From contig OX637806.1 of the NCBI GenBank assembly GCA_951802425.1, positions 1,178,001 to 1,242,000 of the forward strand: a stretch of DNA of 64,000 nt, given 5' to 3'. A model generated the notes under the pieces. It made no database searches. It worked only from the letters and a program-made list of their open reading frames with translations, and was not told where the DNA came from. Below are positions 46,719 through 57,315 of the stretch, in pieces. Positions within the stretch are counted from its first letter, which is position 1. Each line of letters opens with the position of its first letter. The position numbers were made by a program, and so were the translations under genes. This DNA is from Clavaria fumosa. Its lineage: Eukaryota; Basidiomycota; Agaricomycetes; Agaricales; Clavariaceae.

Positions 46719-49700
46719 GTCCGAACTGGAGTCTCAGGAGTAGATATCCCAGCCCCCCTCCCGTCCCTGTACCCGCAGCTAGTATCCCAAAATACACTAT
46801 CTTGCAGCGGAGACACACCCGGATTGGGGCTGAGGTGAAGGACAAAGCGGAAACGGAAACCGCTAAAAGTGAAATACCGAAAAGAGAAAAGGGGACTAGC
46901 AGCCAAGTGGAGCCAACAAAGCACCTTGCAGAGGTGCTGAAGGACACCCTATTGCGTATGCCCCGAGAGCTCTCCATCCAGGTGCACCTGGAGGCTCTCA
47001 GCACTGGCAAAGGGGCAACTACGAAAGCCCTTGTTGACTCAGGCTGCACCAACTGCTTTATGGACTTGGAGTGGGCGAAAAAAGTGGGATTGGAACCATC
47101 TCCCTTGCTGAATCCAATCACCATGTATAATGTGGATGGAACACAGAACAGAGATGGTAAGATCCGGTATGGGATGGAGCTGCTTGTGACGGTTGGCGAC
47201 CACCAGGAGCGGATCCACTTCCTGCTAGGGAAGACTCAGTCCCACACGGCGATCCTTGGGCATGATTGGCTAAAGCGTCATAATCCAGAAATTGACTGGG
47301 TGAAAGCTGAAGTAAGGCTCACCCGCTGCCCCAACTCCTGTGCCTCCTCCCCACACAGCCACCGGTCCCCTGTTCGACCCTCAGGTCCACCAAAAGCGAG
47401 TACCCTGGCCTCGGCCAGTATCCCGGACACCCGTTTTCCCAACACTGGCCCTACCCCTGATTGGCCCAGCCGCTACCCTTTGGTTTTTAGTGAAGCAAAG
47501 TGGGATGAGCTCCCCCGCTCCCGCCCTGACTTTGATATCAAAATCGAGTTTAAAACAGACCCTGGACACCTCTCCTCTAAGCTATACTCTCTGACGCGAG
47601 AAGAGATGGTGGAAATGAATCGCTGGGTGGATGAGCAGCTAGCTTCTGGACGAATCCGACCTTCGAAGTCCCTGTACGCGAGCCCCTTCTTCTTCAAACG
47701 TGAGAAGGACAAGCTGCGGCCGATTATCGATTACTCTAGGCTGAACTCGTATCTAATCAAAGACAAGTACCCCCTCCCCCTCATACGAGACACTGTGGAT
47801 GTGTTAAAGGGGGCGACCATCTATTCCAAGATTGATGTGAAGGGAGGTTTCCCATCGATGCAGGTCTGGCCAGAACATCAGCACCGCTGTGCTTTCCTAA
47901 CGCCCCGTGGACTCTTCGAACTGGCAGTTATGTGGTTTGGGCTGCAGAATGCGCCTGCAACCTTCCAGCGCTTCATGAACCATGTGTTGAGAGAAGAGAT
48001 TGCAGGGGGGCATGTCCGAGCCTATGTCGATGATGTTATAGTGTTTGCAGAGGATTTGGCTACACATCGGTATTGGATGGATTGGGTCTTGAAGAAGTTT
48101 GGGGAGAATGGCCTGTGTCTCAGACTCAGCAAGTGCAAGTTCGAGAAGAGTGAGGTTTTCTTCCTGGGGATGAAGATCTCCCACAACCGTCTAGAGCATG
48201 ACCCAGCTAAAGGCGCGGCGATCCGTAACTGGCCCAGACCGAAAAATGTGAAAGAGGTACAAAGATTCAACGGGATGCTGAACTACCTCCGCCGGCACAT
48301 CCCAAATCTCTCTGCCCGGGCAAAACCACTCTTCCGGCTGACAGGGAAAGTCCCGTGGAGATGGGAGGAGGAGGAGGAAGCAGCCTTCCAAGATCTCCGC
48401 CTGGCACTAGTATCAGCCCCGGTCTTGGCTCTACCACAAGACAAAGGGAGATGGAAGGTAGAAACAGATGCGAGCAACTTGGCGACTGGAGGAGTTCTCT
48501 CACAGCAGCAGGTGGATGGGACTTGGAGAGTTGTAGACTACATCTCCAAAGCCCTCACTGCAGCTGAGAAGAATTACGATGTGTACGACAAGGAGTTCCT
48601 GGCTGTAATCTGGGCACTACGCGAGTGGCGGGCTTACCTGATTGGGGTGGAAGAGACTATCGAAATCTGGATGGACCATGCTAACCTCCAGTACTTCCGG
48701 AAGCCCCAGAAGTTGAAACCAAGGCAGGTCCATTGGGTTGGAGAGCTCCAGTGCTTTGACTTCGAGATCAAGTACCGTACTGGGAAGTCAAACACGAAAG
48801 CGGATGCACTCTCACGGAGGCCAGACTATGGAGAGATGGTGGAGGAGGATGCACCAGTACAGGTCTTCCCAGAGGCTGAGACCCGCACATCGTTCACATC
48901 GGAGATGGAGACGCTACTCCAGAAAAACAGTGCGGTATATGTGCAGAAGCCGGAGGAGCTTGATGATGAGTGGACGAGAGATCGGATGGGACTCTGGCGG
49001 AAGGCAGAAATCACTTGGGTGCCCCCAGAAGCACGTGAGGCAGTGCTCACCTTTGAGCATGACCTCCCCATCGCAGGACACCCTGGTCCACGGAAACTGA
49101 GGGCGGCTCTGCTGAGGTCCTATTGGTGGGTGGGCATGGTGAAGGATTCCAATCGGTATGCAGGTGGATGTGAGACATGCCAACGAATCAAGCCTGATCG
49201 TACCAGGCGCGCCGCTCCACTCCATCCGCACCCTGTCCCTGAGAGCCCCTGGGCAGTCATCTCTTGGGACATTGTTGGACCTTTCCCCCTCTCACGTGGT
49301 CACAATGCAATCCTTGTCATTGTCGACAAGTTTACAAAACGAACTCTCATCGAAGCTATTGGCCTTGACCTCACGGGACTTGGTGCTGCTCGGATCCTTC
49401 GAGACCGGGTCTTCCGCGACCATGGAGTCCCGCAGAAAGTTGTGAGTGACCGGGGAACCCAATTTGTGTCCAGATTCATGAGGGAGTTTTATGGGATGAT
49501 TGGAGTTAAGGCGAACCCGAGCACTGCCTTCCACCCACAAACAGATGGACAGACAGAGCGGGTCAATCAGGAGGTTGAAGTGTATCTCCAGGCCTATGTT
49601 GACCATCTGCAGGATGATTGGGCAGAGTGGCTATCCACAGCCGAATTCGCGCTCAATAACCGTGAGCACTCAGCCACTGGATTCACACCTTTCTATCTGG

Positions 49701-50338
49701 AGTATGGCCGGCACCCTTGGAATGGTGGTATCCGGCCGCCCTCTGAAGTGAACCCTGCAGCAGACGAGTGGATGGCCAAGCTCACGGAATCCTGAAGAGC
49801 AGCCAGGGATGCAATGGGGAAGGCGGCAGATGCGATGAAGGCTAGCTATGATAAAGGAAAGCGCCCGAGTTGTGAATACTCAAAGGGGGACTTAGTCTGG
49901 CTGGATACCCGGAACCTGAAAATGGATCGACCATCCAAGAAGCTTGACAACAAGTGGGCTGGACCCTTCACCATCGAAGAGAAGGTTGGACCAGCAGCAT
50001 ACCAACTCAAGCTCCCCCGAGCATGGCGCATTCACCGGGTTTTCAATGAGTTGCTACTCACCCCGTATATTGCTCCCTCTTTCCCTTCCCAGAACTTGCC
50101 TCCACCCCCACCCCCCACGATTGACGATGACCACTTGGAGTATGAGGTGGAGGAAATTCTTGATGTCAAGAAGGTTGGACGGGGAGTGAAGTATTTGGTG
50201 AAGTGGTTAGGATACCCTGCAGAGGAGAACACCTGGGAACCTCGTCGCAACCTCACTAATGTTGCACTGTTGCTCCGGGACTTCTTCCAGCAATACCCTG
50301 ACAAGGCGAAGTTGGCAGGTCGAGACGCCCAGCCTTAA
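46715..50338 (+). pseudogene. pol: Pol polyprotein of Gypsy element 1, one in-frame stop
   Basis: One frame from about 46688 to the TAA at 50336, interrupted only by TGA at 49793-49795. Order: aspartic protease (ALVDSGCTNCFMD), reverse transcriptase (YVDDVIVFAED), RNase H (KVETDASNLATGGVL), integrase with zinc finger (GHPGPRKLRAALL ... CETCQRIK) and catalytic residues in ISWDIVGPFPL, VSDRGTQFVSRF and TDGQTERVNQEVE, then a chromodomain (YEVEEILDVKKVGRGVKYLV ... NTWEPRRNL). At the stop the sister element has CGA, so a C-to-T change at a CpG is the likely cause. The break lies after the integrase core and before the chromodomain. Confidence 0.92.
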
Positions 50339-50349
50339 GAGGGGGGTGA

Positions 50350-50653
50350 TGTCAGGATCGCTTACATAAGCAGGTTGGAAAGGCCAAGAAAGGATCGCAA
50401 AAGAGTTGCGGGAAGTTTGCAGACGAGTCACGTGACCCGAACGGGTGGTGGCTTACATAATGGGAAATCACGTGACCCGGGCCTGGACGCATCACGTGAC
50501 GCACGGGGTCCGAGCGTGGGAACGCCGGCAACTCCCGAACCTCTCGCTATATATACTACGTTGCTTTCTTACTTGTACCCTTTTCCCCTTATGTTAGTAT
50601 CGTCATCATCGACCTTACGTTAAGTTGTGTGAACCGTGAGACTAAGTCTGACA
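50350..50653 (+). repeat. 3' LTR of Gypsy element 1
   Basis: 304 bases, nearly identical to the 5' LTR; flanked by GAAAT at 50654-50658. Confidence 0.93.
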
Positions 50654-50879
50654 GAAATCTTCAAAGCTCAAGATTGACCAACAAGCATCCATGATGAAGT
50701 GAGTATGCTTTGCCACCGCACCACTACCCATTCACCTCAGCTCGGCTCACTACATAGAACAGCAGCACACGATGCGCTGCATCATTGTGCCACCCTTCCT
50801 CCTTCGTTTCTTATGAACAATGCTCCATAGTTTACCCATAGTTAGTACTTATACAGTCACTTTGCACTTGTAGGAGTTC

Positions 50880-51060
50880 ATGTGTTCTCTTTCTTACTGC
50901 ATGAACTCCAGGTCAGTAACTCTGTCTATCTTACACTTATTCTACACTAATACACATGTTCTCTTTCTTACTGCGTGAACTCCAGGTCAGTAACTCTGTC
51001 TATCTTACACTTATTCTACACTAATACACACATTCTCTTTCTTACTGTGTGAACTCCAGC
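50880..51060. repeat. 74-bp tandem repeat, 2.3 copies
   Basis: Copies begin TTCTCTTTCTTACTG at about 50885, 50959 and 51033, with few differences. Lies just upstream of a Copia gag fragment. Confidence 0.85.
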
Positions 51061-51130
51061 TTTGTTACTGGTGTACCTGTGCTGCTGAAAGATTATGAGA
51101 CCTGGCAATGGACAGCTGGACTTGGCTACA

Positions 51131-51316
51131 ATGGACACTTTCAGATTTCTGAAATTGAATGGGCAAAACTACATGAATTGGTCTGTACATATGCAGTCTG
51201 TACTGCAGGCCAAGTACCTATGGTTAGTTGTAACTGGCATTGAGATTTGCCCCACCACATCAGCAAAGTGCAATCAGGCTATATGCCATTTGGCAGTGCT
51301 GCACAGACAGCTGTAG
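51131..51316 (+). pseudogene. Ty1/Copia gag fragment
   Basis: Open frame starting MDTFRFLKLNGQNYMNWSVH and continuing QSVLQAKYLWLVVTG, the usual N-terminal pattern of Copia gag (LNGxNYxxW). It ends at a stop at 51314. No protease or polymerase follows here; a Copia pol fragment on the same strand lies 11 kb away at 62.1 kb. Confidence 0.65.
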
Positions 51317-51567
51317 AGCCATAGAAGCCATAGACAACTTCCTTATATGTGTAGAACTGTGTAGCACAGCATGATTGCTTTGTAGGGGAACATGACCCAC
51401 TGCAGCACTACATAGGTCTAGAATAAAGCTACAGAGTCCTACATAGAAAACATGTAGCTAGTGGCAGGTCCTACATCTAAACTATGCTCAACTACACTCA
51501 ACTGCACAACCACACAATTGCAACTAAATCAGTATTTGTATTTGTTTTATGATCAACAAAGTCATGT

Positions 51568-51572
51568 GATAC
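51568..51572. repeat. Target-site duplication of Gypsy element 2 (left)
   Basis: GATAC before the 5' LTR, repeated at 57187-57191 after the 3' LTR. Confidence 0.9.
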
Positions 51573-51862
51573 TGTTAGGATCGCTTATGTAAGCCATCCC
51601 AAAGTGCAGTTGTGGAGAAACTGGGGAGGGTTGTTGGAAGGTCACATGACCTGTGGCTGTGGTCAGATTACATAATCGTAAGATCACATGACCTGGGCCT
51701 GGGCGCATCACGTGATCCGAGAGGTCCGAGCGTGGGAACGCCGGCAAATGCCGAAGCGTTCGCTATATATACTACGTCTTTTCCATTCTTGTACCCTTTT
51801 CCCCTTATCTTAGTATTGTCATCATGACCTTACGCTTAAGTTGTGTGAGACCCAGTCTGATA
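51573..51862 (+). repeat. 5' LTR of Gypsy element 2
   Basis: 290 bases with a TATATATA box and the self-primer copy ATCTTAGTAT at 51807-51816. Confidence 0.93.
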
Positions 51863-51864
51863 TA

Positions 51865-51874
51865 ATACTAAGAT
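51865..51874 (+). promoter_or_regulatory. Self-primer binding site of Gypsy element 2
   Basis: ATACTAAGAT, two bases after the LTR, is the exact complement of ATCTTAGTAT at 51807-51816. Compared with element 1 both strands of the pair have changed together (G-C to C-G), supporting real pairing. Confidence 0.78.
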
Positions 51875-52436
51875 CCGCCTGTCCGCCCTAGCCCTGTGTC
51901 CTAACCTGGCTAGCCTGGACCCTTAATTTCAAACTGTGACACGTTGTCACAGCTCAGCCCCTATCATCCTCTTCTCCTTTACCCTGCCCGCAGTGTGTAA
52001 CAGAACCGCGCGAAATTTTTACTGTGTGTAGATACACGTGACCAGACCAGGAGGAAGTCAACTGTGACCCTCCCCAAGTGATACCGAGTGCCCAAGGCCT
52101 GGAACTTTGTTTTACAGCTACGTACCAGTGAATCGTGTAGTGTACAGGGCAAGGAAAGGCCCCTACATAGTCTTTCTGTAGTTTCCTGGTCCAGTGGACA
52201 GGGCCCTTGCTCTGTGACCATTGTCAGAAGGGTGCACGGGCAACTCATTAGGAGTTGTGGAGCGACCACCTGGGACACCATTTGGGCCCCACGTTAACAA
52301 AAGTTTCATAGAATAAGAGTTCTATAGGTACATAAGTACACAGAAGAGCAGCCTAAGAGGACAGGACTGTTAAGAGATCGAAGAAATCCTGAGTGCCCAA
52401 GGCCTGGAACTTTATTTACAGCATCCAGGGCCTGTG

Positions 52437-55400
52437 ATGGCAGACCATGTCGCCCCGCCTGTAGCCCAACCTATGAGGCTTGACCTATCTGTTGCCCCCT
52501 TTGATGGGCAGAAAAGGAACTTCCATACATTCCTCCGATCCCTTCGCCTCCTGTTTATGGCGAACCCGACTGGCTATGCTGTGGACCTGGTGAAGGTCCT
52601 TCTTGCTCTGAGCAAAATTACTGGAGAAGGATTCGCTGCAGAGTGGGCGAATATGAAGGCGGAAGAGATCCTGGGTAGTGGCGAGGCCGGAACCTGGGCA
52701 GAGTTTGTGGAGGAGATGAAGCGTGCATTCGATGACCCGAATGACCGTGCGACTGCCCTTGCCGATATTGCAGGGCTGAAACAGGGTGCCATGACAGCAC
52801 CAGAGTTCTTCGCGAAATTCGAGACGCTGTTCTGACGGGCAAAGTTGAGTGCAGAGAAGGACTCAGGAATCCTAGTCCATTGGCTGGAGTTGAACCTGAG
52901 TAGGAGATTGGTGGAGAGAATCTATGGTGTCTCCCCAATGCCAGAGACATATGGAGAATGGAAGGTGCTGGCTGAGAGGCTTGATGCCCAGCAAAGGCGA
53001 CTGGATGGGATACTCACGGAACGGACACCGCGACCCACTGTGACCCCCGCGCGACCCACCGCGACCCTACCGCGACCTGCCGTGACCATTTCGCAACCTC
53101 TTGTGACCCCTCTGCTGTGTACTCCAGATGTGGCCATGGCCCGAGGATGGGCCCCTGCTGATGAGAGATGTTGTTTCCGATGCCACCAGACTGGCCATGC
53201 TGTCCGTTTCTGCCCCCTGCCTGATACACGTCTGCAGGTCCCAAGGGCCCAAACCCGGGCAGCACCATGTGCCCCCCAAATGGCGGAGGGATATGAGAAA
53301 GAGATTGCACGGCTCCGAGCCTGCATAGAGCTGTGTGAGAGAGAGAGGAGGACTCCCACTGGGGAGAAGAAGTGTGCCAGCCCCCTTTCCGTCCCTGTGC
53401 CTGCTGCAAGTATACCCCGATATACTATCTTGCAGCGGAGACATACCCGAATTGGGGTTGAGGTGAAGGAGGAAGTGAGACTGGCAGAGCGCCTAACCAG
53501 AGTGCGGCCAGAAGTGCGGAAACATGTGCCACGAGAGCTAGCCATCCAGGTGCACTTGGAGGCTTTCAGCACTGGCAAAGGGACCACAATGAAGGCCCTT
53601 GTCGACTCAGGGTGCACCAACTGCTTCATGGATTTGGAGTGGGCGAAAGGAGTGGGACTGGAGCCATCTCTCCTGCTGAACCCAATCACCATGTATAATG
53701 TGGATGGGACACAGAACAGGAATGGAAAGGTCCGGTATGGGATAGAGGTGCTGGTGAGAGTTGGTGACCACCAGGAGCGGATCCACTTTCTGCTGGGAAA
53801 GACCCAGTCCCACAAGGTCATCCTTGGGCATGACTGGCTCAAGCGGCATAACCCGGATATCGACTGGCAGAAGGCAGAGCTGAGCCTTACCCGCTGCCCC
53901 CCACAGTGTTCCCCATCCCCTCGAGCCTCCGCACCCCTGAAAACGAGTACCCTCGCATCCACGAGTATTCTGGACACCCGTTTTCCCAACTCTGGCCCTA
54001 CCCCCAATTGGCCCAGCCGCTACCCTTTGGTGTTTAGTGAAGCGAAGTGGGATGAACTTCCCCGCTCCCGACCAGACTTCGATATTAAGATCGAGTTCAA
54101 AAAGGACCCTGAGCACCTCTCTTCCAAGCTGTATTCTTTGACTTGGCAGGAGATGGTGGAGATGAACCGTTGGGTGGATGAGCAGCTTGCTTCTGGACGA
54201 ATCCAGCCCTCGAAATCCCCGTATGCCAGCCCCTTCTTCTTCAAACATGAGAAGGACAAGCTGCGGCCGATCATCGACTACTCGAGGCTGAATGCACACC
54301 TGATCAAGGACAAGTACCCCCTCCCCCGCATCCGAGACACAGTGGATGTGCTTAAAGGAGCGTCGATCTACTCTAAGATTGATGCAAAGGGAGGTTTCCC
54401 ATCTATGCAGGTCTGGCCCGAGCACCAGCACCGCTGCGCCTTCCTGACACCCCGTGGACTCTTCGAACCAGCTGTCATGTGGTTTGGACTGCAGAATGCC
54501 CCTGCTACCTTCCAACGCTTCATGAATCATGTGTTAAGGGAGGAGATTGCAGGAGGACATGTGAGGGCCTATGTGGATGATGTCATTGTGTTTGCAGAGG
54601 ACTTGGCTACACACCGGTACTGGATGGATCGGGTCTTGAGGAAGTTTGGAGAGAATGGGTTGTGTCTCAAACTCAGTAAATGCGAGTTTGAGAAGAGTGA
54701 GATCATCTTCCTGGGGATGAAGATCTCCCACAACAGACTAGAGCATGATCCGGCCAAGGGTGCGGCAGTCCAAGATTGGCCACGTCCCAAGAATGTGAAG
54801 GATGTCCAGAGGTTCAATGGAATGCTGAACTACCTCCGCCAGCACATCCCGAATCTTTCTGCCCGGGCAAAGCCACTCTTCTGGCTGACTGGGAATGTTC
54901 CATGGAAATGGGAGGAGGAGGAGGAAGCAGCCTTCCGAGATCTCCGCCAGGCACTCGTATCGGCCCCGGTCTTGGCTCTGCCTCAGGACAAAGGGAGATG
55001 GAAGGTAGAGACAGATGCAAGCAACCTGGCAACTGGTGGAGTGCTCTCGCAGCAGCAGACGGATGGAACCTGGAGAGTTGTTGACTATATCTCCAAGGCC
55101 CTCACTGCAGCTGAGAAGAACTATGATGTGTATGACAAGGAGTTCTTGGCTGTGATTCGGGCACTTCGTGAGTGGCGAGCATACCTCATTGGAGCAGAGG
55201 AGACGATTGAGATCTGGACGGACCATGCAAACCTCCAGTACTTCCGGAAGCCCCAGAAGTTGAAGCCGAGGCAGGTTCGTTGGGTTGGAGAGCTCCAGTG
55301 CTTTGACTTTGAGATAAAGTATCGCACTGGCAAGTCGAATACAAAGGCAGATGCACTCTCCTGGAGACCGGACTATGGAGAGATGGTGGAGGAGGATGCA

Positions 55401-56885
55401 CCGGTGCAGGTTTTCCCGGAAACGGAAGTCCGTGTGTCATTCACATCGGAAATGGAGACGCTACTCCAGAAAAATAGCGCGGTACACATACAGAAGCCGG
55501 AGGAGCTTGATGATGAGTGGACACGAGATCGTGCTGGACTCTGGCGGAAGGGGATAGTCACTTGGGTCCCCCTAGGAGCTCGTGAGGCCGTTCTCGAGTT
55601 TGAGCATGACCTCCCCGCTGCTGGACACCCTGGGCCCCGGAAGTTGAGAGCAGCACTAGTGAAGGGTTATTGGTGGCCGGACATGGTAAAAGATGTGGAT
55701 TGGTATGCCCAGGGGTGTGAGACATGCCAGCGGACGAAGCCCGACTGTACCAAGCGTGCTGCCCCACTGCACCCCCATCTGGTGCCCGATGGTCCCTGGT
55801 CGGTGATTTCATGGGACATAGTCGGTCCCCTCCCCCTCTCCCGTGGACATAATGCCATCCTTGTTATCGTCGACAAATTCACGAAATGGACACTGCTCGA
55901 AGCGATTGGGCTCGACCTCACAGGACTTGGAGCAGCGCATCTCCTCCGGGATCGAGTGTTTCGCGACCATGGAGTCCCTCACAAGGTTGTGAGTGACCGG
56001 GGGTCCCAGTTTGTGTCCCGCTTCATGAAGGAGTTCTACTCCATGATCCGGGTAAAGGCAAATCCAAGTACTGCCTTTCATCCACAGACTGATGGACAGA
56101 CGGAACGGGCGAACCAGGAGATGGAGATCTATCTCCGGGCTTATGTGGACCATCTCCAGGATGACTGGGCTGAATGGTTGTCCACTGCGGAGTTTGCTCT
56201 TAATAATTGTGAGCACTCAGCGACAGGACAGACACCTTTCTTCCTCGATTATGGACGACACCCATGGAATGGGGGGCTCCAGCCACCTTCTGAGGTGAAC
56301 CCGGCGGCGGACGAGTGGATGGCTAAGCTCACGGAGTCCCGAAGAGCAGCCAAGGAGGCAATGGAGAAAGCGGTGGCAGCGATGAAGAAGAGCTACGATA
56401 AGGGGAAACGCCCAAGTCGGGAGTACTCTGAGGGAGATCTGGTCTGGCTGGATACTAGAAACTTGAAGATGGACCAGCCCTGTAAAAAGCTTGACAACAA
56501 GAGAGCAGGCCCCTTTGCAGTTGAGGAGAAGGTGGGACCTGCTGGGTATCGTCTCAAGCTCCCTCGGGCCTGGCGCATCCATCAGGTCTTCAATGAGTTG
56601 CTGTTGACACCATACCACCCCCCCTCCTTCCCTTCTCAGAACCTGCCTCCCCCTCCACCCCCTACAATTGATGACGACCACCTGGAGTATGATGTGGAGG
56701 CGATCCTTGATGTTAAGAAGGTGGGACGTGGGGTGAAGTACTTGGTGAAGTGGTTGGGATATCCAGTGGAGGAAAACACTTGGGAGCCCCGTAGGAACCT
56801 CACTAACGTAACGTTGCTTCTCCGGGACTTCTTCCTCTCCCACCCCGACAAGGCCAAGCTAGCTGGTCGGGACGCCCAGCCTTAA
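52437..56885 (+). pseudogene. gag-pol: Gag-Pol polyprotein of Gypsy element 2, one in-frame stop
   Basis: Single frame from ATG 52437 to TAA 56883, interrupted only by TGA at 52833-52835 within gag (after PEFFAKFETLF). Element 1 has CGA at this codon. After the stop: the rest of capsid, CCHC knuckle (CFRCHQTGHAVRFC), protease (ALVDSGCTNCFMD), reverse transcriptase (YVDDVIVFAED), RNase H, integrase (WDIVGPLPLSRG, VSDRGSQFVSRF, TDGQTERANQEME) and chromodomain (YDVEAILDVKKVGRGVKYLV). Unlike element 1, gag and pol share one frame; the stretch that holds the gag stop in element 1 is missing here. The post-stop part (52845-56885, 1346 codons) is fully open. Confidence 0.93.
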
Positions 56886-56896
56886 GAGGGGGGTGA

Positions 56897-57186
56897 TGTT
56901 AGGATCGCTTATGTAAGCCATCCCAAAGTGCAGTTGTGGAGAAACTGGGGAGGGTTGTTGGAAGGTCACATGACCTGTGGCTGTGGTCAGATTACATAAT
57001 CGTAAGATCACATGACCTGGGCCTGGGCGCATCACGTGATCCGAGAGGTCCGAGCATGGGAACGCCGGCAAATGCCGAAGCGTTCGCTATATATACTACG
57101 TCTTTTCCATTCTTGTACCCTTTTCCCCTTATCTTAGTATTGTCGTCATGACCTTACGCTTAAGTTGTGTGAGACCCAGTCTGATA
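56897..57186 (+). repeat. 3' LTR of Gypsy element 2
   Basis: 290 bases, about two differences from the 5' LTR; followed by GATAC. Confidence 0.93.
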
Positions 57187-57204
57187 GATACTCTAATTGT
57201 AGGG

Positions 57205-57315
57205 AATGCTGCTGCCACCACTGCCGCCACTGCCATTGCTCCGTTGGTGCTGCTGCCACCATTGCCGCCGCTGTTGCTCGTCGCTGCCGCTGTTGCTTGT
57301 TGCTGCTGCTGTTTT
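57205..57315. repeat. Imperfect trinucleotide (GCT/GCC) tract
   Basis: About 110 bases of interrupted TGCTGC/TGCCGC triplets, directly beyond the A-rich 3' end of the LINE fragment. Confidence 0.7.

Larger units (their letters stand above)
44760..50653 (+). mobile_element. Gypsy/chromovirus LTR retrotransposon 1
   Basis: 5.9-kb element with two 304-base LTRs (44760-45063, 50350-50653) that differ at about four bases, ends TGTCAG...CTGACA, 5-base target duplication GAAAT, self-primer binding site after the 5' LTR, gag, pol and chromodomain, and a purine tract (AAGAGGGGGGTGA, about 50336-50348) before the 3' LTR. It belongs by layout to the chromodomain Ty3/Gypsy (Tf1/sushi-like) group. It is broken by one in-frame stop in the integrase region. 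Recent insertion is inferred from LTR similarity. Confidence 0.95.
51573..57186 (+). mobile_element. Gypsy/chromovirus LTR retrotransposon 2
   Basis: 5.6-kb element related to but distinct from element 1. LTRs of 290 bases (51573-51862, 56897-57186) differ at about two bases. Ends are TGTTAG...CTGATA, so the last base pair is TA rather than the usual CA. Target duplication GATAC. Self-primer site after the 5' LTR, single gag-pol frame with one internal stop, chromodomain, and a purine tract before the 3' LTR (about 56883-56896). The very similar LTRs imply a young insertion. Confidence 0.95.

Noticed and set aside
52922..54007. A 361-residue open frame on the minus strand inside Gypsy element 2.
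   Set aside because: Antisense shadow of a constrained pol frame; a similar shadow appears in element 1 and has no domain.
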